Positions 50,532-59,160 of a stretch of 64,000 nt of DNA are shown in pieces. Each line of letters starts with the position of its first letter. Positions within the stretch are counted from its first letter, which is position 1. This stretch comes from Litchfieldella rifensis (GTDB lineage Bacteria > Pseudomonadota > Gammaproteobacteria > Pseudomonadales > Halomonadaceae). The position numbers and the translations under genes are program-made. A model generated the notes under the pieces. It made no database searches. It saw only the letters and a list, made by a program, of their open reading frames with translations, and was not told where the DNA came from. The stretch covers positions 62,001 to 126,000 of the forward strand of contig NZ_JBHRUG010000016.1 in assembly GCF_042646605.1 (NCBI RefSeq), given 5' to 3'.

Positions 50532-51623
50532 CTAAGCAGGCTTCGGCGCTTGCTCGATGGTAGCGAGCATGCCGTTGATCATGTCGTTCAAGCGGCCCGT
50601 GCCGCGGATATCCGGCGTACGGGTAGCGGGGGCGGCGAGTGCCGCCTCGATGCCCTGGCGCATCAGCTCGGCGGTCGCCTGCGCCTCGCGCAAATAGTGG
50701 CGGCGCCCCAGCCACTCGATCAGCATGCGCGTGGACTCGATCATGGCGTAGGGATTGGCCAGCCCGGTGCCGGCGATATCGGGCGCCGAACCGTGGGTCG
50801 CCTGGGCCATGGCCATGTTGCCGCGGCCGATGCATAGCCCCGGTGCCATGCCCAGCCCACCGACCAGCCCGGCCGCCTCATCGGTGAGGATATCGCCGAA
50901 CATGTTGGTGGTGACCACCACGTCATATTGCTGGGGGTGGCGGACCAGGTGCATGGCAAAGGTATCGACGATCGCTTCGTCGACGGTCACGTCCGGATAG
51001 GCCTCGGCGGCCTTGCGGCATTCCTCGACGAACATGCCGCAGCCCAGCTTGAAGACCGTGTTCTTGTGCACCACGGTGAGCCGCTTATGGCGGGAGCGGG
51101 CCAGCTCCAGGGCCGCGGTCGCCACCTTGCGGCTGCCCTCGCGGGTGATCACGCGCACCGAGATGCTGACGTCGTCGGTCGGGCGGAACTCGCCGCAGCC
51201 CGCCACCACATTGCGGTCGGGCTGAAAACCCTCATTGTTCTCACGCACGATGACCAGGTCGATGTCATCGTAGAGGCAGCCGATATCCGGATAGGAGCGG
51301 GTCGGCCGCACGTTGGCGAACAGGTCGAAGTGCTTGCGCAGGATCGGGTGCGGATTGATCGCGCCGGGGACCTGGGGATACTCGCGATGGCCGATGGGGC
51401 CGAGGATGAAGCCATCGAAGGTCGATAGCGTTTCCAGAGTGCCTTCCGGGATGGTGGTGCCTGATTCATCGAGGGCCTTGCGGCCGATCGACATGTGGCG
51501 CCAATCGATGAGCAGGCCACAGCGCTCAGCCGTGGCCTGAGTCACCTTGACCGCAGCCGGGACTATCTCGTGGCCGATATCATCGCCTTCGAGTACACCA
51601 AGCGTCAGATGGGAACGGGACAT
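50532..51623 (-). CDS. Isocitrate/isopropylmalate dehydrogenase-family enzyme
   Basis: A 363-aa beta-decarboxylating dehydrogenase. It starts LGVLEGDDIGHEIVPAAVK (nucleotide/substrate lobe), has VIVRENNEGFQPDRN (substrate loop; an unusual NNEGF in place of the IPMDH ELTGG or tartrate dehydrogenase type), the catalytic lysine in VVHKNTVFKLGCGMF and the family signature NMFGDILTDEAAGLVGGLGMAPG. It would oxidise and decarboxylate a 2-hydroxy-3-carboxylic acid such as a substituted malate. AGGAG precedes ATG 51623, and the gene is 13 bp downstream of the first MmgE/PrpD gene. Confidence 0.88.
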   Translation of the reverse strand: MSRSHLTLGVLEGDDIGHEIVPAAVKVTQATAERCGLLIDWRHMSIGRKALDESGTTIPEGTLETLSTFDGFILGPIGHREYPQVPGAINPHPILRKHFDLFANVRPTRSYPDIGCLYDDIDLVIVRENNEGFQPDRNVVAGCGEFRPTDDVSISVRVITREGSRKVATAALELARSRHKRLTVVHKNTVFKLGCGMFVEECRKAAEAYPDVTVDEAIVDTFAMHLVRHPQQYDVVVTTNMFGDILTDEAAGLVGGLGMAPGLCIGRGNMAMAQATHGSAPDIAGTGLANPYAMIESTRMLIEWLGRRHYLREAQATAELMRQGIEAALAAPATRTPDIRGTGRLNDMINGMLATIEQAPKPA

Positions 51624-51636
51624 CGCGTTCTCCTGT

Positions 51637-52980
51637 TCAGTGTGGCAGGCTGGCCCGGGCGAGGTCTCCGGCGCGGGCAAGGTCCGGCAAGGCCCACGCT
51701 TTCCGGATCAGCGTCTCGCAGGCCGATTGACCGATTACCGCTGCCGCCTGACCGCGGAATTTGGCGTTGAGCTGCTCGTCGCTCAGGGGGCGCTCCAGCG
51801 AACCGATGGCTCGCTCGATGTGCTTTTCCACACGGCGCCCGTCCTCGAGGGTCACGGTGATCGTCACCGCCGCTTCGTGGCAGCGCCTGTCGGTCGTGAC
51901 GTTGATCTTGCGCCGCATGGCTTGCAGATCAGGATGATTGACCGCTTCGTCGGTGAAGGCGGTGGGCGAGCCGTCGCCGCGCAGAAGAGCGGCGGCCGCT
52001 GAATGGAAGACGCTGAACTTTCCTTCCAAGCCGGTTTTCGGCGCGGTCTTGCCGGTCAGTTCGAGTACCAGCGGGTGGGTGATCAGGTCGACGCACGCGA
52101 TCCGGTTGATGTCATCGCCGAGTTCCTCGCGGATCTGGATGCAGCCGTCGATGACGGGATGAATGACGATGCCGCAAGCGAACGGTTTGTAGGAATTCAG
52201 CGCGGCTTCCCAAGTGTCGCCCAGTCCGTCGAGAATCTCGTGGTAGTCCTGCTTATCGGACATGACATGGGCGAAGCCACGCGGTGCCTCGATGGCCTGC
52301 TCCGAGGAATCGAAGCCGGCTTTGGCGAGGAAGGCCGCCAAGGCGCCATTCTGGGCCGCGCGACCGGGGTGGAAGCTCTTGCACATGGTGCCGAACATCT
52401 CGCGTAAGCCCGATGACTGCGTCGCGGCGATGCCCAGCGCCCAGGTCATCTGCTGCACATCCAGCTTCAGCAGGCGCCCGACCGCCGCCGCCGCGCCAAA
52501 GACCCCGACCGTTCCCGTAATGTGCCAACCACGATCGTAATGGTCGGGATAGACGGCATTGCCGATACGGCACTCGACCTCGATGCCGACGATCAGCGCA
52601 TTGAGCAATTCACTGCCCGACACCGGGCGAGTCTCGGCCACCGCCAGCAGCGCCGAGGCCACTGGTCCCGCCGGGTGAATAATGGTCTTGAGGTGGGTGT
52701 CGTCGTAGTCGAGCACGTGCGAGGAAATGCCGTTGAGCAGGGCGGCGTGCAGCGCATCCAGACGCTCACCACGGCCAAGTACGGTTGCGCTAGCCTCGCC
52801 GGAGAACGGTGTCACTGCTGCCAGGGCGCTATCGACGGTTGCATGGCGGGTCCCGCCCACAGCGCAACCCAGCCAGTTGACGAAGGTTCTCACGCCTTCT
52901 TTCTGCACCTCGACGGGAATCGACGCCAGGTCGCAACTCACTATCCACTCGGCGAGCGCGCGGGTGATATCGGAGCGCAT
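51637..52980 (-). CDS. MmgE/PrpD-family protein 1
   Basis: A 447-aa member of the 2-methylcitrate dehydratase / cis-aconitate decarboxylase fold, which adds or removes water or CO2 on tricarboxylates. Recognisable stretches are FVNWLGCAVGGTRHATVDSAL, LLNGISSHVLDYDDTH (about residues 68-83) and the helical core GVFGAAAAVGRLLKLDVQQMTWALGIAATQSSGLREMFGTMCKSFHPGRAAQNG. The start at 52980 is chosen because GAGG lies 8 nt upstream; 52986 and 52998 are possible. A GntR-type palindrome (53004-53019) lies just upstream. Specific reaction unknown. Confidence 0.88.
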   Translation of the reverse strand: MRSDITRALAEWIVSCDLASIPVEVQKEGVRTFVNWLGCAVGGTRHATVDSALAAVTPFSGEASATVLGRGERLDALHAALLNGISSHVLDYDDTHLKTIIHPAGPVASALLAVAETRPVSGSELLNALIVGIEVECRIGNAVYPDHYDRGWHITGTVGVFGAAAAVGRLLKLDVQQMTWALGIAATQSSGLREMFGTMCKSFHPGRAAQNGALAAFLAKAGFDSSEQAIEAPRGFAHVMSDKQDYHEILDGLGDTWEAALNSYKPFACGIVIHPVIDGCIQIREELGDDINRIACVDLITHPLVLELTGKTAPKTGLEGKFSVFHSAAAALLRGDGSPTAFTDEAVNHPDLQAMRRKINVTTDRRCHEAAVTITVTLEDGRRVEKHIERAIGSLERPLSDEQLNAKFRGQAAAVIGQSACETLIRKAWALPDLARAGDLARASLPH

Positions 52981-53003
52981 AGTCATCACCTCGCTCATAT
53001 AGT

Positions 53004-53019
53004 AAACTGTCAACAGTTT
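53004..53019. promoter_or_regulatory. GntR-type operator between PrpD1 and the GntR gene
   Basis: AAACTGT-CA-ACAGTTT, a perfect inverted repeat with a 2-bp spacer; its TGTCAACA centre fits the GntR/FadR consensus. It lies 24-39 bp upstream of the PrpD1 start and about 135 bp upstream of the regulator. Confidence 0.65.
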
Positions 53020-53153
53020 CAAGGCTTGCGATAGGGCGATCATGAAGCCCGTGAAACTGATTCGTCAGCCTGGTTTATGCTAATGTCGCAACGACTATTT
53101 TTGCTCACAGTCGACAATGCCTCGGCAAGAAAGCAAGCGAAGAGCGAGCGTTG

Positions 53154-53864
53154 ATGAACGATAAAACCGCACCTTCGAGCGGCCAGTTGCAGGCCCTCTC
53201 GCTGACCACACTGGCACAGCAGGAAATCGAGCGCATGATCCTCAGGGGCGAGTTCGCTCCGGGGGAGCGCATCAATGAATATGCGCTGGCCAATCTGCTG
53301 GGTATCAGCCGAGGACCGGTGCGTGAAGCTTGTCGCGCGCTGGCGGCCATGGGACTGGTCCAGCTGATTCCCAATCGCGGTGTTTTCACGCGTGCCATCA
53401 GTGAAGACGAGGCGCGGGAAGTCTACGAGATGCGGGCGGGGCTCTTCGGCTATGCCGGCAGGCTGCTCGCTCCGCATATCACCGACGGACAGCTGGACCA
53501 CTTGAATCTGCTGGTTGCGCAGATGGATGCGGCCGCCAAGGCCAACGACTTCGATCGTTATTACGCACCCAACCTGACCTTTCACGACTATCTGGTGTCG
53601 GCCACGGGCAATCAGCGCCTGATCGCCAGCTATCACGATCTGGTGCGCCAGCTTCACTTGTTCCGTGCCCGAGGCTTGGTGGCCGGAACCGGAATGAAGG
53701 ATTCCAACCGCGAGCACCGCGAGATCGTCGCCGCTCTGACCGCCAGAGACCCGCAACGCGCCTTCGACGCCATGGCCGGGCATGTGTTTGCCGGCCAGCG
53801 CCGTGCGTTGGGCGACGACAAGCCGGTGTTGTCGCATCGCGCGGAGCGACCTGCCCAGCGGTAG
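53154..53864 (+). CDS. GntR-family (FadR/FCD) regulator of the cluster
   Basis: A 236-aa repressor-type regulator. The winged helix is at about residues 15-75 (APGERINEYALANLLGISRGPVREACRALAAMGLVQLIPNRGVF). The FCD effector domain follows, with metal-binding residues expected in FDRYYAPNLTFHDYLVSATGNQRL (Asp, His), SNREHREIVAAL (His) and AFDAMAGHVFAG (His). ATG at 53154, with an overlapping TTG at 53151. It sits in the middle of the cluster, and the palindrome AACTGT-N2-ACAGTT recurs in front of three transcription units, so it likely controls all of them. Confidence 0.9.
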   Translation: MNDKTAPSSGQLQALSLTTLAQQEIERMILRGEFAPGERINEYALANLLGISRGPVREACRALAAMGLVQLIPNRGVFTRAISEDEAREVYEMRAGLFGYAGRLLAPHITDGQLDHLNLLVAQMDAAAKANDFDRYYAPNLTFHDYLVSATGNQRLIASYHDLVRQLHLFRARGLVAGTGMKDSNREHREIVAALTARDPQRAFDAMAGHVFAGQRRALGDDKPVLSHRAERPAQR

Positions 53865-53942
53865 CCGGCTCCCCTTCGGTAGTCGAAGCGAGGCACGGTG
53901 TGCTGCGGCCTGCGGGCTTTCAAGGCTGGCCGTGGGAAACAT

Positions 53943-55388
53943 TCAGGCCCCCATCAGTTGCGTCAGCTTGCGCACCGATGCGAGGTCTTCCAGATTGCGC
54001 ACCGCCTCGATCATGGCTTCGGTCTTTGCCTTGTCCCAATTAGCGAACTCGGCACAGCCGCGGAACTTGTCGGCGACGTCGTCATAGCTCATCGGGTTGG
54101 CGGGACTGCCTTTGCCGAAGTCGGCGCGGCCGGACAGGGTGCGCCCATCCTGCAGGTGGATATCGATGATGGTGGTCATCTTGTCATAGCCGGCGGCCTC
54201 GGCTTCAGGATGCACGCCAAAGTGTACCCGCTCGATCATCTCCCTGACATCGGCACGATTGACCACTTCATCGGTGAATTCGGGCAAGCCACCGCGGCGC
54301 TCGAGGAGCAGGATCGCCATGCAGAACTCCATCGAGAACTTGGCCTGCAGCTCGTTGGTTGGGCGGTGGTGGATCAGGGCATTGGGCATGTTGTGGTTGG
54401 TGCCCACATCGACTCGCTTGACCTGTTCCGGCTGGATGTCGTGCTCGAGGATCAGTTCCAGCATCCTGGTCATGCCCGGGTGGGTCAGCGAGCCGGACGG
54501 ATGGGGTTTGATGGAAACGCCCGGGTCGAGGAATGTCCAGGGGTTGCCCAACTTGCCGGAAATCGCCTCCAGCAGGTAGCCGCCTCCATGAGCCTGGAAG
54601 AAGCCCCGCGGAGATTCCAGGATCTTGTCGGTAGCGGTCCAGCCGGCACGCGCGAAATCGGTGGCGACGACTCCCGACTCGGCAGCACGGCCGGCATGGA
54701 ATGGCTTGGTCATGGAACCGAAGTTCTCGCGCAGGCCTGCCGATTGGCTCGCGGCAATGGCGAGGGCGCATTGGGTCGTCGGCTCGTCCAGACCGAATAG
54801 CCGGGAAGTCGCTGCTGCGGCCGCCAGCGTGCCGCAGGTCGCGGTGGCATGGAAACCGTGCTGATAGTGGCGTGGGGAAATGGCCTCGGCCACCTTGGTT
54901 TCCACCTCGGCGCCGACATGGTAGGCCAGCATCAGATCCTTGCCACTCATGTCATGGGTCTCGGCAATCGCCAGTGCCGCCGGCAGGCAGGGGGCGGTGG
55001 GATGCGTCAACAGGCCGTATACGCGATCGGGACCCGCGGCCAGTTGGGTGTCGTCGTAGTCATCGGCATGGATGCCTACCCCATTGGCGAAGGCGGCAAA
55101 ACGCTCGGGCACCCGCATGTCGGTGCCGATGACGGTGGCCTGGCCTTCGACCCCCTGCCGCCTGAGATACGATTGAACGATGTGCCCCGATTTGGCCACC
55201 GATCCCGACAGGGCCAGCCCGATACCGTCGAGAATGGACTTCTTTCCCGCGGCGATCAGTTCCTCCGGTAACGCCGCATAGGCACTACCCTGAATGAATT
55301 GCGCCACCTCGAGGGTCAACCCCTCCCCATGCGTCGATTCGATATCCGGGGTGAACGTCTCGGTGGCTGCCTTGCGATTCTGTGACAT
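53943..55388 (-). CDS. MmgE/PrpD-family protein 2
   Basis: A second paralogue, 481 aa, with the same fold: GLTLEVAQFIQGSAYAAL, FANGVGIHADDYDDTQL (about residues 98-114), HATATCGTLAAAAATSRLFGLDEPTTQCALAIAASQSAGLRENFGSMTKPFHAGRAAESG. ATG at 55388 preceded by AGGAG is chosen over the frame start at 55538. The AACTGT-N2-ACAGTT palindrome (55463-55480) lies 75-92 bp upstream. Two divergent PrpD paralogues in one cluster suggest successive hydration/dehydration (or decarboxylation) steps. Confidence 0.88.
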   Translation of the reverse strand: MSQNRKAATETFTPDIESTHGEGLTLEVAQFIQGSAYAALPEELIAAGKKSILDGIGLALSGSVAKSGHIVQSYLRRQGVEGQATVIGTDMRVPERFAAFANGVGIHADDYDDTQLAAGPDRVYGLLTHPTAPCLPAALAIAETHDMSGKDLMLAYHVGAEVETKVAEAISPRHYQHGFHATATCGTLAAAAATSRLFGLDEPTTQCALAIAASQSAGLRENFGSMTKPFHAGRAAESGVVATDFARAGWTATDKILESPRGFFQAHGGGYLLEAISGKLGNPWTFLDPGVSIKPHPSGSLTHPGMTRMLELILEHDIQPEQVKRVDVGTNHNMPNALIHHRPTNELQAKFSMEFCMAILLLERRGGLPEFTDEVVNRADVREMIERVHFGVHPEAEAAGYDKMTTIIDIHLQDGRTLSGRADFGKGSPANPMSYDDVADKFRGCAEFANWDKAKTEAMIEAVRNLEDLASVRKLTQLMGA

Positions 55389-55462
55389 AGCGACTCCTGC
55401 ATTCCGCTCGATGTTGACGATGTGGCTACCAAATACTTTCACTCTGTTTACCGCTGTATTTG

Positions 55463-55480
55463 CAAACTGTTGACAGTTTG
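55463..55480. promoter_or_regulatory. GntR-type operator upstream of PrpD2
   Basis: CAAACTGT-TG-ACAGTTTG is an 8-bp perfect inverted repeat sharing the AAACTGT arms with the sites at 53004 and 58832. Confidence 0.65.
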
Positions 55481-55551
55481 CGGTGCCAAAAAACAACCTC
55501 TCCCGGCCGGCTGATGGCACTGCCCCATTGGCATACATGGAAACCCATCGC

Positions 55552-57057
55552 TCAGGAGGGCGACGACGCCCGCTTGCGCATGAAACGGCTGAAGACGAGC
55601 CTGATGATCGGGCTTGCCAGACTGAGGGCGGTCAGGATGAAGAACAGGTTACTGATCGGGCTATCGAAGAATCGCGTCCAGTCACTATTGAAGATGATCA
55701 TCGACTGCGACCAGTTCTTCTCGATCAGATCGCCCAATACCAGCCCCATGACGAACGGCGCGGGGCCGAAACCATGTCGCAATGCGTAGAATCCCACCAG
55801 CCCGGCGATGAGCATGACCCAGACATCGAACATCTGTTGCTGGTAGGCGTAGGCCCCCACCACGGCGAAACAGAATACCGATGGCCACAGGAAGGTTCTG
55901 GGAAGCAGCGTGATCATCGAGAAGACCTTGGCTCCCATGAGGCCAATGAACAGAAACGTCACATTGGCGATGAGCATGGCCACGAAGATCGCATAGAGAA
56001 TCTCTGGCGTTTCCCGCATCAGAAACGGTCCCGGGCGGAAGCCATGCATGATGAGAGCGGCGAGGATGACCGCCGTGGTTCCGCTTCCCGGGATGCCCAG
56101 GGCCAGCGTCGGCACCATGGCCCCGCTGGTGCCGGCATTGTTCGCGGCTTCCGGTCCGGCGATCCCTTCCACCGAGCCCTTGCCGAACTCTTCCCGATGC
56201 TTCGACCAGCGCTTGGCCTCGTTGTACCCCATGATGGCTGCGACGGTTGTCCCCTCAGCGGGAAGAATCCCGATGATTGTCCCGATCCCGGTCGAACGAA
56301 GGATCGTGGCCCAGACTCTGCGCAGGTCGTCGCGGCTGGGCAAGCGCAGCGCGACCGAACGGATCCGCTCCATGACGGCCTCATCGGCCTGGGCTTGCTT
56401 GAGCATTTCCGAGATCGCAAAAATGCCGATCAGCACGGGGATGAAATCGATCCCTTCGTAGAGGACGGCGGTGCCGAAGGTGAAGCGCTCGATACCGGTG
56501 ACCAGGTGGATGCCGATGGTGCTGACCAGAACACCGAAGAGGCCGGCGATGAGGTTGCGTAGCGACGACTTGCCGCTGATGGCGGCCAGCATCGAGAGGC
56601 CGAAGAGGGTCAGGGCGAAATACTCCTGCGGACGGAAACTCAGTGCGATCCTGGCAAGCAGGGGAGCGGCAAAAATGAAGATGAGCAGGCTCAGGATGCC
56701 GCCGGTGACACTGGAAATGGCCGCGATGCCCAGCGCGCGCCCCGCTTCGCCCCGCTGCGCGAGAGGATAGCCATCCAGCGCTGTCGCCACCGCGGGTGGC
56801 GCACCGGGCGCATTGATGAGGATGGCCGTGATCGAGCCTCCGAAGGTGCCAGCACAGTAAAGAGCCGCCATCATGGCGATGGCGACGACGGGTTCGAGTT
56901 CCAGGGTGAACGGGATCAGCAGGGCGACCGCCATCGTCGAACTCAGGCCTGGTAGGGCGCCCACCAGCACGCCAAGCAGGACGGAGACCAGGATGAGCAT
57001 GATGCTCGTCGGGGTCAGAATGATCTCCGTGCCTGATAAGATTGCCTCGATATTCAA
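55552..57057 (-). CDS. tctA: Tripartite tricarboxylate transporter TctA (second system)
   Basis: A TTT channel subunit of about 501 aa with the motifs LLGVLVGALPGLSSTMAVALLIPF, CAGTFGGSITAILINAPGAPPAVATALDGYPLAQRGE and APEAANNAGTSGAMVPTLALGIPGS-like text. The start is likely TTG at 57057, behind GGGGG; it gives the usual family length and reads LNIEAILSG. It follows tctB (57122) and is separated from PrpD2. It is clearly a different paralogue from the TctA at 35992. Confidence 0.9.
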   Translation of the reverse strand: MNIEAILSGTEIILTPTSIMLILVSVLLGVLVGALPGLSSTMAVALLIPFTLELEPVVAIAMMAALYCAGTFGGSITAILINAPGAPPAVATALDGYPLAQRGEAGRALGIAAISSVTGGILSLLIFIFAAPLLARIALSFRPQEYFALTLFGLSMLAAISGKSSLRNLIAGLFGVLVSTIGIHLVTGIERFTFGTAVLYEGIDFIPVLIGIFAISEMLKQAQADEAVMERIRSVALRLPSRDDLRRVWATILRSTGIGTIIGILPAEGTTVAAIMGYNEAKRWSKHREEFGKGSVEGIAGPEAANNAGTSGAMVPTLALGIPGSGTTAVILAALIMHGFRPGPFLMRETPEILYAIFVAMLIANVTFLFIGLMGAKVFSMITLLPRTFLWPSVFCFAVVGAYAYQQQMFDVWVMLIAGLVGFYALRHGFGPAPFVMGLVLGDLIEKNWSQSMIIFNSDWTRFFDSPISNLFFILTALSLASPIIRLVFSRFMRKRASSPS

Positions 57058-57121
57058 GTGAACCCCCAAGCAGGCCGTGGCCTTTCCTGCACAGGACGCG
57101 GCCGTGCTGCCGGAACATCGA

Positions 57122-57661
57122 CTAACGGAACGGGTGGCCAACGATACCAGGCAGGAAATTCACCTGGAGCACATCGGCGAAGAACCAGAACAGCAAGGTC
57201 GGAAACAGCACGGCATAAGGAACGAGCAACTTGAGGCGACGTTCGCCCCACAGTAGCGGCAGGCCAGCCGCCGCCAGGAGCAGTCCGATATAGGTGCCGA
57301 GCGTGGGCATGACCCCGATGAGAAGGAGCATGGCTCCAGCGGTCAAGAACACGATGGGTCGCGGCCGGACACGGCGATCGCTGTCGAGGTCGATGCCCTG
57401 TTTCCGTTTCTGGAGGTGCTCGAAAGGCAGAAAGAGGGCCAGTACTGCGATCACGATCAGCAGCATCTGCGGGAATGTTTCCGGCTTCACATCCTGGGCC
57501 AAGGATGCCGGAACGCTATCGAACAGCAATGTCCTCCAGAACAGGAACGCGCCGATAGCCAACACGATCAGTGCGACGACCAGGTCCTGCCGATGGATGA
57601 GCGAAGAGGCGGAGCGGCGCCCCGTCTCTTCGCCGGCACGCTGTGAAGGCTTGTCTCCCAT
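57122..57661 (-). CDS. tctB: Tripartite tricarboxylate transporter TctB (second system)
   Basis: A 179-aa protein with four hydrophobic segments and a polar N-terminus (MGDKPSQRAGEE). The first helix DLVVALIVLAIGAFLFWRTLLF and the ETFPQMLLIVIAVLALFLPF segment fit TctB. It lies between the tctC and tctA genes in the canonical order. Confidence 0.85.
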   Translation of the reverse strand: MGDKPSQRAGEETGRRSASSLIHRQDLVVALIVLAIGAFLFWRTLLFDSVPASLAQDVKPETFPQMLLIVIAVLALFLPFEHLQKRKQGIDLDSDRRVRPRPIVFLTAGAMLLLIGVMPTLGTYIGLLLAAAGLPLLWGERRLKLLVPYAVLFPTLLFWFFADVLQVNFLPGIVGHPFR

Positions 57662-57695
57662 CGTTTCGTTGCCTCGTATCTACCGATTGCCGTCG

Positions 57696-58715
57696 TTACT
57701 TGTCGGTAAGGTCGAGCTTGCGCATGGTTTCGAGCGACACCTGGTACTCGTTCTTGATCTGCTCGTCCCAGACATCGCTTCCGGCGATGCTGTCATCCGG
57801 ATCCAGCCCATTGTTCCTCAGGTATTCCCGGAACCTGTCACTTTCCATCGCGGTGAGAATCAACTCTTCGATGGTTGCGACCATTTCAGGCGGTGTCTCG
57901 GCGTGGACGTAGTAGCCGCGTGTCGTGGAAACCTTGACGTCATGTCCGTGCTCGCTCGCTGTGGGCACATCGGGTAGATCCTCTATCCGCTCCTCGGCGA
58001 GCACGGCGAGCGGCTGAAGTGCCCCTTCCTGAATCTGGTCAAGCGCCTCGCTGACGTTGGCAACCGAAGCATTGACGGCCCCCGAGCGGAGCGCGGTCAC
58101 CATGTCGCCGCCACCACCGAAGGGGACGACGCGGGTCTCGATTCCGGCGGCCTCCGCCCAGCGCTCGATGCCGATGTGTTCGGTTCCGCCGACCTGAGCC
58201 ACGCCCCAGGTGAGCGCTCCATCGCGAGAGGCTTCAATCAGCTCCTCGTAGGTCTGGTAAGGGCTATCCGCGCGTACGACGATGACCGAGGGGTCATCCA
58301 TGGCGCGCGCCACACCTTGCATGGTGTCGATGTCGATCGGCGAATTGCCGCGCGCAATGGTGTAGAGGTGGGTCTGCGTCAAGGCCATGATGGTATGGCA
58401 GTCCGCTCCCTGGCTCTTGAAGTATTCATGTGCGGCGCGCGCACCGCCGCCTTGCTTGTATACCACGGTCATATTTTCATCGACCTGTTCATCAGCAGCA
58501 TCCAGCCACATGCGAATGGTCGTGTCCGTACCGCCCCCCGCCGAGGCATGCGAAACCACCTCGATGGTTTCATGCGGCCAGCCTTCCGGGTTGCAGCCGG
58601 TCTGGTCCTGTGCAGCGGCACCCAAGGGCAGCGCTGTCAATGTCAGGGCTATCGATCCGGTCTGCAGCAGACGCTGGCGCTTGGCGGCGTGCAACAGGGT
58701 CTGCAAATGTCTCAT
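57696..58715 (-). CDS. tctC: TTT-family solute-binding protein TctC (second system)
   Basis: A 339-aa Bug-type receptor. The signal peptide ends near residue 36 (LGAAAQDQ). Ligand-binding loops are VVSHASAGGGTDTTIRMWLD and VVYKQGGGARAAHEYF (the family typically has RPGGGG here), followed by AQVGGTEHIGIERWAEAAG. GAGGA precedes the ATG. One GntR-type palindrome lies 115-133 bp upstream. The non-standard KQGGGARAA loop suggests a ligand different from citrate-like acids. Confidence 0.9.
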   Translation of the reverse strand: MRHLQTLLHAAKRQRLLQTGSIALTLTALPLGAAAQDQTGCNPEGWPHETIEVVSHASAGGGTDTTIRMWLDAADEQVDENMTVVYKQGGGARAAHEYFKSQGADCHTIMALTQTHLYTIARGNSPIDIDTMQGVARAMDDPSVIVVRADSPYQTYEELIEASRDGALTWGVAQVGGTEHIGIERWAEAAGIETRVVPFGGGGDMVTALRSGAVNASVANVSEALDQIQEGALQPLAVLAEERIEDLPDVPTASEHGHDVKVSTTRGYYVHAETPPEMVATIEELILTAMESDRFREYLRNNGLDPDDSIAGSDVWDEQIKNEYQVSLETMRKLDLTDK

Positions 58716-58831
58716 TTGTCCATCCTCATTGTCTTGTTGTGCGACTCACGCGTCATGCGCTGACTTGTTGCCGTCCTCGTGATCGCTGGAAACGACCTTA
58801 ATTTCCAGTCTAGCCTTTGTGCCATATTTGT

Positions 58832-58847
58832 AAACTGTCAACAGTTA
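58832..58847. promoter_or_regulatory. GntR-type operator upstream of tctC (second system)
   Basis: AAACTGT-CA-ACAGTTA: the AACTGT/ACAGTT arms are exact, with one mismatch in the flank. Confidence 0.6.
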
Positions 58848-59052
58848 ATATGAGTGATAATGCTGGGATTGCTTTATCCCTTGGTTCTGTGAGCAGGGCG
58901 CGATGATGATGGATATGATACACACTAATATGAGTGTGCTAGTACTGGCCGGCTTTCCTTCCCATATCCACTCTGCTGCCGTGGCGACGAGGGCAGCTGC
59001 ATTGGCGGAATGAGTCGGCATCCAGCGTCGAGCAGCGTTTGACAGCATAGTC

Positions 59053-59066
59053 AACTGTTGGCAATT
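59053..59066. promoter_or_regulatory. Weak GntR-type site upstream of the enolase-superfamily gene
   Basis: AACTGTTGGCAATT differs from AACTGTTGACAGTT at two positions; about 95-108 bp upstream of the start of the gene at 59161. Confidence 0.35.
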
Positions 59067-59160
59067 CTGTGAAGGCTATCCACCTTCCCGGCCATCCTTG
59101 GCGTTCCCTGCGGTGGGTCATGGGCGTCAGGAGATGGACGGGGCCGTATCGAGGTGAACG

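Larger units (their letters stand above)
58716..59160. other. Divergent control region of block B
   Basis: About 445 bp between the tctC and enolase-superfamily starts. It contains the exact palindrome at 58832-58847 and a weaker copy at 59053-59066. Short frames on either strand have no support. Confidence 0.5.
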
